Source: an uncultured Planctomycetales bacterium
Lineage (GTDB): Bacteria; Planctomycetota; Planctomycetia; Pirellulales; S012-138
DNA: 25,738 nt
Assembly: GCA_937982665.1 (NCBI GenBank)
Contig: CALJLD010000302.1
Span: 1-25,738, forward strand
Reading direction: 5' to 3'
This document shows positions 1 through 6,921 of this stretch, one piece after another; the stretch's first letter is position 1; every line of letters begins with the position of its first letter. A program made the position numbers and the translations under genes. Under the pieces are notes generated by a model that did not search any database, had not been told where the DNA came from, and saw nothing but the letters and a program-made list of their open reading frames with translations.

Positions 1-2016
1 GATGATGGCGTCCACATCATACACGCAACCGCCCCAGGTTCCGCCGCCGGCTTGAATCAAAGCGGCCCAGAGCCTTGTGTCTTCCGGTAACAGCGGATCA
101 GCCGACAGGTCCGAGTGCGGTTCACGCTCCGCCAAGACTTGTGCACCCACCTCGGCATTCACGCGGGCGTCGCCAGTGCCGACGAAATTGATGCTCCCCT
201 GCAGCTGCTTGCGATCGACGATGATCTCAATCAAATCGCCATCACGAAGTTTGCTCAACGGACCGCCGGCCAGAGCTTCCGGGCCAACATGTCCGATACA
301 CGCACCTGTGCTGACGCCGGAGAATCGTGCGTCAGTGATCACGGCGACTTCCCTGCCCCAGGAGAGATGCTTGAGCGCGGCGGTAATTTGAAACACTTCC
401 TCCATGCCGGCGCCGGCTGGCCCACGACCGGCCAGCACAAGCACATCGCCTGGCTGAATGGCGCGTTGCCCCCCCTGCCCTTTCACGGCGGCAATTGCAT
501 CTTTTTCTCGCGTGAAGACTCGCGCCGGGCCAAGCTTGCGATACACGCCGTCGGCATCAACCACCGCTGGATCAATTGCCGTGCTCTTGATCACGGAACC
601 CTCTGGCGCCAGGTTGCCTCGCGGGAAACAGACCGTGCTAGTCAAGCCGCGCGAGCGTGCCGCCGCTGGCTGCATGATGACGTCATCCGGGTCAACGCCG
701 TCACTTGAGCGCAGCACTTCGCGGAGTTGTTCTCGTCGCGGCGAGTTCTCCCAGGTGTTCAAGTTCTCGCCCAAGGTTTGTCCGCTGACGGTCATTGCAT
801 TGAGGTCCAGCAAGCCCAACGTCCGCAAATGCAGCATCACTTCCGGCACGCCGCCGGCGAGAAAGACCTGCACGGTTGGATGCCCGACCGGCCCATTGGG
901 CAAAGCATCCACCAACCGCGGCGTGGCACGATTGACTTCATTCCAGTCATCAACATTGGGCCGCCGCAAACCCGCGGTATGCGCAATGGCCGGAATGTGC
1001 AGCAGCAGATTTGTTGAACCGCCAAAGGCTGCATGCACAACCATTGCGTTGCGAATGCTCGCGTCCGTTAAGATATCTTTGGTCGTCAGTTTCTGCTCAA
1101 CAAGCGCGTGCAATGCCAGACCACTGCGTCTGGCCATATCCAGCCAAATGCTTTGCCCTGACGGCGCGAGCGCGGAATGCGGCAACGCCAGCCCGAGCGC
1201 TTCGCCCACCACCTGGCTGCTGGCCGCTGTGCCCAGGAATTGACAACCGCCTCCTGGCGAAGCGCACGCGCGGCACCCGGCCACAGCCGCTTCTTCCAGC
1301 GTGATCTCGCCATGCGCGAAACGCGCGCCGATTGATTGAACCTTACCGGCGTCTTCACCGTCCTCAGGTGGCAAAGTCACTCCGCCGGGAACAAGCACCG
1401 TGGGCAAGTCTCGACACGAGGCCAACGCCATCATCATCGCCGGCAAACCTTTGTCGCAAGTTGCGCAGCCAATCACGCCCCGGCGAGTGGGCAACGAACG
1501 GATTTGCCGGCGGAACACGGTGGCCGCATCATTGCGAAACGGCAAGCTGTCAAACATACCTGGCGTTCCTTGCGTGCGACCGTCGCACGGGTCGCTCACG
1601 GCAGCCGCGAAAGGCACACATCCGCGTTCGCGCAACGCATCGGCCGCAGCGCGGACCAACAAGCCCACTTCCCAATGACCTGTGTGAAATCCCAGCGCCG
1701 CAGGCGAGCCGTCTTCGTTGCGGACGCCACCTTGCGTGCTGAGGATCAATACTTGCGGCCCCAACATCTGCTGAACGTCCCACCCCATCCCCGCGTTCTG
1801 CGTCAGCCCGAACAGATCTCCACTGGGGGCATCACGCAACATCTCCGCCGTCAACGGCAGAGCGCCGGCGGGCCCGGTTGCCTTGGTGCGAACTTCCTGC
1901 CGCGCTCGTTGCGAGCCATCGCCAAAGCCAGCCAAATCAAAGTCAAGAATCTCAGCGACGCCTGCGCTGGCTCGCTTGGCTTGTTGCTGGCGAGATGGTT
2001 GGTCCGCTGAATTCAT
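1..2016 (-). CDS. yjhG: D-xylonate dehydratase, YjhG/YagF type (IlvD/Edd family), 3' end cut by window
   Basis: Reading the minus strand from ATG 2016 gives 672 codons with no stop before the window edge. The protein follows the E. coli YjhG/YagF D-xylonate dehydratases closely from memory of the family: blocks such as SDPCDGRTQG (about 141-150), CDKGLPAMMMA (187-197), GGGCQFLGTA (255-264), AFGGSTNLLLHIPAIAH, EGSVIKSTAID and DARFSGVSTGACIGHVG are all present. Cys144, Cys187 and Cys258 fall where this family binds its Fe-S cluster. The enzyme dehydrates D-xylonate to 2-keto-3-deoxy-xylonate in oxidative, non-phosphorylating pentose catabolism, in the cytoplasm. The last visible residues match a stretch near the YjhG C-terminus, so roughly a dozen residues are missing. 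The N-terminus is Gln/Arg-rich and slightly longer than in E. coli. There is no clear Shine-Dalgarno site. Family placement is confident; the exact substrate (xylonate or a related aldonate) is inferred. Confidence 0.9.
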   Translation of the reverse strand, partial: MNSADQPSRQQQAKRASAGVAEILDFDLAGFGDGSQRARQEVRTKATGPAGALPLTAEMLRDAPSGDLFGLTQNAGMGWDVQQMLGPQVLILSTQGGVRNEDGSPAALGFHTGHWEVGLLVRAAADALRERGCVPFAAAVSDPCDGRTQGTPGMFDSLPFRNDAATVFRRQIRSLPTRRGVIGCATCDKGLPAMMMALASCRDLPTVLVPGGVTLPPEDGEDAGKVQSIGARFAHGEITLEEAAVAGCRACASPGGGCQFLGTAASSQVVGEALGLALPHSALAPSGQSIWLDMARRSGLALHALVEQKLTTKDILTDASIRNAMVVHAAFGGSTNLLLHIPAIAHTAGLRRPNVDDWNEVNRATPRLVDALPNGPVGHPTVQVFLAGGVPEVMLHLRTLGLLDLNAMTVSGQTLGENLNTWENSPRREQLREVLRSSDGVDPDDVIMQPAAARSRGLTSTVCFPRGNLAPEGSVIKSTAIDPAVVDADGVYRKLGPARVFTREKDAIAAVKGQGGQRAIQPGDVLVLAGRGPAGAGMEEVFQITAALKHLSWGREVAVITDARFSGVSTGACIGHVGPEALAGGPLSKLRDGDLIEIIVDRKQLQGSINFVGTGDARVNAEVGAQVLAEREPHSDLSADPLLPEDTRLWAALIQAGGGTWGGCVYDVDAII

Positions 2017-2311
2017 GATCGATTTCCGGGAGTCAAAGCTTGCGCGGTGATGTTTGCAGCAGTGGTGTTCGCTGCAGTTGTGTTCGCAGCAGCGCATGGC
2101 TGGCAAGCACGCGCTTACAAGTGTACCAACGCCTGAGGTCGAGCGAAGGCAGACACGATGAATGCTGACACTGTTGCGTAGTTGCCAATCGCGCGGAGTT
2201 GTGTGGCAGAAGCGTTTCCGTGGCTGCGTTTCCCGGCTGCATTTTCGTGGAGGCTCTTCTGTGCTGGGCGCTTTCCGCACTCGCTGACTATCACTCGTCA
2301 ATGCCAAACCA

Positions 2312-2503
2312 AAAATCGCTCCATCGCTGGCCTGTCATGCCGGGTGTAACCCCGCAAAAATGGCTCGCAACGCCGGGCGTAATCCCGGATGTAACCCCGG
2401 GTGTCAGGCGGGCGTAACCCAGGGTGTAACCCCGGGTGTAACGGCGTTCGGCTCCTTTTCGGAAGCCACTCGCGCGGCTGCCAAAATGGCTCGATGCTGG
2501 CCT
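2312..2503. repeat. Imperfect direct repeats bracketing the 12-bp array
   Basis: The stretch at 2312-2333 (AAAATCGCTCCATCGCTGGC followed by CT) recurs in modified form at 2483-2503 (AAAATGGCTCGATGCTGGCC followed by T). The two differ by a few substitutions and one missing base. A third, shorter copy of the left part (AAAATGGCTCG) lies between them at 2357-2367. The 12-bp array is therefore interleaved with and bracketed by copies of a second motif, so the whole segment may be one composite repeat element. Confidence 0.5.
2341..2444. repeat. Tandem array of 12-bp dyads, consensus CGGGTGTAACCC
   Basis: Six head-to-tail units cover 2374-2444: CGGGCGTAATCC, CGGATGTAACCC, CGGGTGTCAGG (one base short), CGGGCGTAACCC, AGGGTGTAACCC and CGGGTGTAACGG. 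A seventh perfect unit stands apart at 2341-2352. The core GGGT-GTA-ACCC is itself an inverted repeat, so each unit is a small dyad. The 11-bp unit breaks any reading frame, which argues against a coding repeat. It could be a cluster of binding sites, a hairpin-forming element or a neutral minisatellite. Confidence 0.8.
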
Positions 2504-2829
2504 CCTTTTGTCTTCTGATTTTTGTCGGAAACACGTGTTGCACGCTGCGCAGCTTTTGTCCGAAATTGCACTTTCGCTCTTTGGCAATCTGGAATTTTCG
2601 TAAGCAACGTGGCGGCTGACTCGCGTGTGGCGCAGCCGTGGCGGTGTCGTGAATTGTCAGCAGGCGGCAATGTTAAGATGTCGCGCAAGTACGTGATCTT
2701 CACGTGCGAACGTCGACGCCTTGCATTTGTGGGCCGTTTTGCTGACGATGTTGCAGCACTGCCACCTTGTTGCAGCACCATGAACTTGCCCACGCACAAG
2801 GCTCACGAGAACTCGCTGTTTCCCGCTTC

Positions 2830-3807
2830 ATGAACACGCAAAAACGCGATCGATGGGTCGGTTTTGATCTCGGCGGCACCAAGATGCTGGCCGTTGTTTT
2901 CGACAATCAGTTTCAGGTTCTCGGCAGATCGAAGACCAAGACCCGCGGCGCGGATGGTTCAGATGCCGGCGTAGAGCGAATTCTCGACACCATTCGCGAG
3001 GCTCTCGATAGCGCGGAAACAAGCAAGGCGCAATTAGCGGGGATCGGCGTCGGCTGTCCCGGTCCACTTGATCTCGATGAAGGCATTCTCCGCAAAGCTC
3101 CCAACCTGGGGTGGGAGAATGTTCCGCTTAAGGCCGAGCTTGAGCAAGAGTTTAAGTGCCCTGCAATTATCGCCAATGACGTTGATGTTGGTGTCTATGG
3201 CGAGTATCGCTTTGGGGCTGCTCGCGGAGCCTATTGTGCTTTGGGAGTTTTCCCGGGGACGGGAATCGGCGGAGGCTGTGTTTATCGCGGCGAGATCCTG
3301 CGCGGGAAGACAGGTTCCGCAATGGAGCTGGGACATCTGCGTGTTGCTCCCGAGGGTCCGCGTTGCGGTTGTGGGCAAAGAGGTTGTCTGGAAGCGGTCG
3401 CCAGCCGCCTGGCAATCTCCGCCGCCGCAGCTCAAGCCGTCTTTCGTGGAGAAGCTCCCGCCTTGGCCGAAGCCTGTGGCACCGACCTGGGCAACATTCG
3501 CAGCAAAGCCCTCGCGAAGGCAATCGCCGCAGGCGATGAATCCATCGAGCGGATTGTGCGAGATGCAGCCAAGACCATTGGCACGGGGCTGGCGAGTGTG
3601 ATCGCCCTGCTCTGTCCGGACTGTGTGGTCTTGGGAGGAGGCCTTGTCGAGGCGATGCCGCAATTGTTCGTCAAGGAAGTCAGCGCCGCGGCTCGCGATG
3701 CCGTGCTGCCGCCATTTCGCGATGAGTTCGAGGTTCGCGCGGCTGAGCTTGGCGATGATGCCGGCGTGCAAGGCGCCGCGGCACTGGTTCGTCAGCGAGT
3801 GGGATGA
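2830..3807 (+). CDS. ROK-family sugar kinase (glucokinase-like)
   Basis: A 325-residue cytoplasmic ATP-dependent sugar kinase of the ROK family. Visible motifs are the N-terminal phosphate loop DLGGTK (13-18), GVGCPGPLD (73-81), the ND pair at 116-117 that supplies the catalytic Asp, the glycine-rich GTGIGGG (143-149), and the zinc site His169 with Cys179, Cys181 and Cys186 in CGCGQRGCLE. LGGGLVEA near the C-terminus is the adenosine-binding motif. The frame is open further upstream to a TTG at 2767, but ATG 2830 puts the family N-terminus right at the first strand, so I chose it. The most likely activity is phosphorylation of glucose or a related hexose; ROK members also include fructokinases and N-acetylhexosamine kinases, so the substrate is not settled. 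The Nudix gene follows after 6 bases, suggesting co-transcription. Confidence 0.9.
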   Translation: MNTQKRDRWVGFDLGGTKMLAVVFDNQFQVLGRSKTKTRGADGSDAGVERILDTIREALDSAETSKAQLAGIGVGCPGPLDLDEGILRKAPNLGWENVPLKAELEQEFKCPAIIANDVDVGVYGEYRFGAARGAYCALGVFPGTGIGGGCVYRGEILRGKTGSAMELGHLRVAPEGPRCGCGQRGCLEAVASRLAISAAAAQAVFRGEAPALAEACGTDLGNIRSKALAKAIAAGDESIERIVRDAAKTIGTGLASVIALLCPDCVVLGGGLVEAMPQLFVKEVSAAARDAVLPPFRDEFEVRAAELGDDAGVQGAAALVRQRVG

Positions 3808-3813
3808 GAATTC

Positions 3814-4473
3814 ATGACGCATTCCCAGCTTGTCGATGATCCTCGCCTTGTGGAACATCTTTCCAGCGTGCTCGGCGTCAATCGTGTCTCACCGCGTCGA
3901 TCGCGGCGGCGTCTTGAGCCAGAACTGAGCTACGGCCGCCATTTAGACCCGCCACATGCTGACGCAAGACCGGCCGCTGTGGCCATCTTGCTGTACCAGG
4001 TGAATGGCGATTGGCATATTCCCTTTGTCTTGCGACCTCAGGCGATGCGGAACCACGCCGGGCAAGTAGCATTTCCCGGCGGCCAGGTTGACCCCGGCGA
4101 ATCCACCGTTGAGGCGGGACTTCGCGAACTTGATGAAGAACTCGGCATCTCGCGTCTGGAACCAGCAATTATCGGTCCGCTCTCGCCAATGTTCCTTTTT
4201 GTGACGAACTTTGTTGTTCACCCTTGGGTGGTGACGTTGCCGCACCGACCCAGATTTGTGCTGTGTCAGCGCGAAGTCGCGGAAGTGCTTGAGGTGCCGC
4301 TATCACACCTTGTGGAGCCAGCGAACATCGAGACCTTGCAAGAGCGCCGCAATGGTATCGAGGTGAAGACGCCATGCATTCGCTGGCAGCAACACAACAT
4401 CTGGGGCGCAACCGCGATTGTGCTCGGCGAGTTTCTCGACGTCTTGCAGACGCTGGCGCAAGACGGTGAATGA
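3814..4473 (+). CDS. Nudix hydrolase, probable CoA pyrophosphatase (NudL/NUDT7-like)
   Basis: A 219-residue protein with a full Nudix box at about 90-112, matching GX5EX7REUXEEXGU with the metal-binding RELDEE core. Just before it, the segment RPQAMRNHAGQVAFPGG (about 74-90) matches the extra motif that marks CoA-pyrophosphatase-type Nudix enzymes (NudL, NUDT7, PCD1). Members split CoA and its derivatives into 3',5'-ADP and phosphopantetheine, and so act in CoA turnover or housekeeping. The first 45 residues are basic and less conserved. ATG 3814 lies 6 bases after the ROK kinase stop, so the two genes are probably one transcript, though I see no direct metabolic link. The gene ends 33 bases before the convergent lipoprotein gene. 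Confidence 0.88.
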   Translation: MTHSQLVDDPRLVEHLSSVLGVNRVSPRRSRRRLEPELSYGRHLDPPHADARPAAVAILLYQVNGDWHIPFVLRPQAMRNHAGQVAFPGGQVDPGESTVEAGLRELDEELGISRLEPAIIGPLSPMFLFVTNFVVHPWVVTLPHRPRFVLCQREVAEVLEVPLSHLVEPANIETLQERRNGIEVKTPCIRWQQHNIWGATAIVLGEFLDVLQTLAQDGE

Positions 4474-4506
4474 TTGTAGTCGTTAGCTGCTGAGACTGAC
4501 GCTTTG

Positions 4507-4911
4507 CTAAGAGTCATGCGCGGCGACGTTGTCGTTATCATCCGCGTCTTGACGCAACAGCAGCGGACCATACCCATGTTCCTCGCCGTCGATTGCGGAG
4601 AATTCCGCGTCCAGGCTGGCACGGAACATCTGGTCGTCGCTGGGGCCTGGTGTTGGCGGCGGCGGTTGGTTGGGATCGTAATAGTCGTCGTTAGGAACCG
4701 GCAGTGGGCCCATCGCGGGACCAGCGTAACCGCCGTGAGCGGTCAGCCCGGAGAACGCGGACTCCACACGATGGAACGAACCGCCATCAGGGCCATAAGG
4801 ATCATAAGATCCACCAAAGAGCGGGCCACAATAGTCGTGGGGCGAATCGCAATAGCTACATCCACCAGTGACTAAGCTGACAATTGCGAGCAGCAAGGTG
4901 GTCCGCATCAT
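4507..4911 (-). CDS. Small planctomycete-type lipoprotein of unknown function
   Basis: A 134-residue protein beginning MMRTTLLLAIVSLVTGGC, a short charged start, a hydrophobic core and a Cys at residue 18 that fits a lipoprotein signal peptide, although the residues before Cys are a loose lipobox. The mature part opens CSYCDSPHDYCGPLFGG, then becomes rich in Gly, Pro, Tyr and Asp, includes a short polyproline run (QPPPPTPGP) and ends in an acidic tail (DADDNDN). I know of short secreted planctomycete proteins with a similar Cys...YCGP opening, but no function. The frame extends upstream to 5121, but the signal peptide fixes the start at ATG 4911. It is divergent from the glycosyltransferase gene and convergent with the Nudix gene. 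It has no catalytic motif; a structural or envelope role is possible. Confidence 0.72.
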   Translation of the reverse strand: MMRTTLLLAIVSLVTGGCSYCDSPHDYCGPLFGGSYDPYGPDGGSFHRVESAFSGLTAHGGYAGPAMGPLPVPNDDYYDPNQPPPPTPGPSDDQMFRASLDAEFSAIDGEEHGYGPLLLRQDADDNDNVAAHDS

Positions 4912-5045
4912 GACTGATCCCGTGGCTGGTGATTCCTGATCGCTTTCGTGAGCACAGCGCAAAGCTGCTGGCTGGGAACATTTCTCCCGCAGAGGTATAT
5001 TCGGCCGGAGAGTTGACGCAACCCGCAGATTTTCCCAGAAAAGCC

Positions 5046-6626
5046 ATGACTGCATCGCTGGCAGCCGACCGAGTTTTCGGCACGAATGTGCCAGAATCGC
5101 GCGGCCATTCATGGCGCACAATCGTGCTCGTCTTCCTGATTGCCATCGCGGCGCGAAGTGCTCACCTCACGCGTCCTTTGTTGGGAAACTTCGCTACGAA
5201 GAACGCTGCGTACGGGATGATAGCGCGAAACTTCGCGCGCGGGAACGCCCCGCTCTGGCGACCCACAGTTGATGTGATCATCAATGGCAATGCGGGCGCG
5301 CACCTGCTTGAAGTTCCGCTTTCGGCCTATCTCGCAGGCTGGGGCTGGGACACGCTTGGTGGTTCCCTCGACGTGTGGGGACGAGCGCTAACTGTACTGC
5401 AAAGCGCGTTAGCCGCCGCGTTGCTCGTGTGTCTGGGAGGCAGATGGTTTGGACGCCAGGCGGGAATGGCGGCCGGTGTGGCTTATGCACTATCGCCGGT
5501 CTCAATCATCTATGGCCAAAGCTTCATGCTCGAGGCTTCCGTCACTTTCTTTGCGGTGGCGGCGATGCTTTGTCTCGACATCTGGCGAAGCAAACAACGC
5601 GGCGTGGTTTGGCTCGCGCTGTGTGGACTCACCCTGGCGGCCTTGTTTCTCACAAAGATCTACATGCTAATGATCTTGTGGCCCATCGCGTGGCTGGCAT
5701 ATCGAGGCAAGACCAGTGCAGCGGAAGAAACAGAAGGCGGCAAGCAGCAAGAAGTTCATACAGAAGGAACACGCAAAGCAGACGTGTCGCCACGTCGCCG
5801 GTTGCTCCTTGTTGGGATCGTCGCGTTTCTGGCCGTGTTGCCGTCGGCCGCCTGGCTGGCTTACGTGTATGACGCCTCTGCTGCTAACGAAGAGAACTCG
5901 CACATCTTCTATTCTTTGCGAAACAGCGCAGCCGCACACGCGTGGCCACCGCCCATTTTGCGATCGGCATCGTTCTATCAACGGCTGGTCGATGGCTTCG
6001 CCGGGATCGTATTGACGCCTATCGGCCTGGCATTTCTTGTGCTGGGATTGGCCAGCAAGCGCTGGTTGGTGCTCATACCTTGGTTCGGCTGCAGTCTCGT
6101 CTTGTTGCTGGCGTTGCCGCTTAAGTTTCATGAGATGAACTATTACTTTGTGCCGATCTTGCCGCCGTTCTGCTTGCTGATCGGGATCGGTTGGCAGAAC
6201 CTGGCCCAGCACGCCTTGTTTCGTCGACCGTTGTGGCAGGCTTCGCTCGTTGCGGTCGTGCTGTTGTTTTCGGCGAGATATGCAGCGCGGCCTGCGTTTA
6301 TGACGCCGGCGGAAGATCAGTCAGTCGTTGCCGCGGCGGATGCGGTGCGCGAAGTGACCTCTGCGGAGGACACCGTGGCGACGCTGCACGGAACAAGTAT
6401 TGACCTCTTGTATTATTGCGATCGGCGCGGCTGGGCTATTTCTGTGCATGACCCGGACCTGCAGGCAAACGTGGCCAAACGCCGCGCCGATGGCGCGTCC
6501 TTGCTGGTGATTGCCCAGCCTCAGTCGTTACCAGAGAGTACGCTCGCTTCTTTGAAATCGGATTATCCTGTACTGCGCGAGGTGCCAGGCTACGTGATCC
6601 TACGGCTTGCCGGTGAAGATGAATGA
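5046..6626 (+). CDS. GT39/PMT-like integral membrane glycosyltransferase
   Basis: A 526-residue polytopic membrane protein. After a short polar N-terminus come a first membrane segment (TIVLVFLIAIAARSAHL), a large loop containing ATKNAAYGMIARNFARG and a conserved-looking LEVPLSAYLAGW segment, then many hydrophobic segments, including a positively charged loop near residues 225-255 and KFHEMNYYFVPILPPF near 360-375. This order resembles the PMT_2/GT39 group of lipid-linked sugar transferases, which move a sugar from a polyprenyl-phosphate donor to a protein or lipid on the outer face of the membrane. The C-terminal ~100 residues look soluble. The acidic pair usual in the first loop of GT39 enzymes is not evident. 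The frame is open to a GTG at 4929, but ATG 5046 fits the membrane topology better. Confidence 0.75.
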   Translation: MTASLAADRVFGTNVPESRGHSWRTIVLVFLIAIAARSAHLTRPLLGNFATKNAAYGMIARNFARGNAPLWRPTVDVIINGNAGAHLLEVPLSAYLAGWGWDTLGGSLDVWGRALTVLQSALAAALLVCLGGRWFGRQAGMAAGVAYALSPVSIIYGQSFMLEASVTFFAVAAMLCLDIWRSKQRGVVWLALCGLTLAALFLTKIYMLMILWPIAWLAYRGKTSAAEETEGGKQQEVHTEGTRKADVSPRRRLLLVGIVAFLAVLPSAAWLAYVYDASAANEENSHIFYSLRNSAAAHAWPPPILRSASFYQRLVDGFAGIVLTPIGLAFLVLGLASKRWLVLIPWFGCSLVLLLALPLKFHEMNYYFVPILPPFCLLIGIGWQNLAQHALFRRPLWQASLVAVVLLFSARYAARPAFMTPAEDQSVVAAADAVREVTSAEDTVATLHGTSIDLLYYCDRRGWAISVHDPDLQANVAKRRADGASLLVIAQPQSLPESTLASLKSDYPVLREVPGYVILRLAGEDE

Positions 6627-6888
6627 CCGCGACGCGCGGTACGAAAGTCAACACAACCTCATCCGCCAGTTGCTTTACGCTCGTCGTTTTTCTGTGAAAT
6701 CACGTCAGGCGTACGCATGAGATGGACTCCCGCTGGCAGACAGTTGACGCTGGTGAATCCAGCAACGTAAAATCAGGCGGCGGCGCGTTCTGGGCTTCTC
6801 ACTTGCGTGCGTCGGCCACATACCTGACTCCCCTCCTTTCTGCTTGCGACAGGCTTTCCCCTGTGCAAGAGGCAGAGCGCTTCGCTTC

Positions 6889-6917
6889 ATTCGTAACGTG
6901 CTTGATTCGTAACGCGC
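6889..6917 (+). repeat. Two 13-bp direct repeats just before the FHA-phosphatase start
   Basis: ATTCGTAACGTGC at 6889-6901 and ATTCGTAACGCGC at 6905-6917 match at 12 of 13 positions with a 16-bp period. The second copy ends 4 bases before ATG 6922. The position suggests a control site acting on transcription or translation initiation, but a chance duplication cannot be excluded. The rest of the 295-base spacer from 6627 shows no gene. Confidence 0.5.
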
Positions 6918-6921
6918 AGAC

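Larger units (their letters stand above)
2017..2829. other. Spacer between divergent genes, with repeats but no credible gene
   Basis: About 810 bases separate the divergent dehydratase and ROK kinase starts. Open frames here (for example 2522-2833 on plus and 2404-2799 on minus) look like random translations: Cys/Arg-rich, no domain, and they run through the repeat tract in several frames. The notable content is the 12-bp dyad array at 2341-2444 and the longer imperfect repeats around it. Promoters for both flanking genes should lie here, but I could not pick a convincing -35/-10 pair. Confidence 0.6.

Noticed and set aside
2341..2444. Possible CRISPR array
   Set aside because: Units are 12 bp and contiguous, with no unique spacers of regular length and no cas genes nearby.
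2404..2799. Minus-strand frame with VTPG repeats that could look like a repeat protein
   Set aside because: The repeats come from the 12-bp DNA array, one unit is 11 bp and shifts frame, and the rest has no domain.
6626..6640. Hairpin ACCGCG/CGCGGT at the glycosyltransferase stop as a terminator
   Set aside because: Only 6 bp with a 3-base loop and no T-run after it, so it is not strong enough to call.
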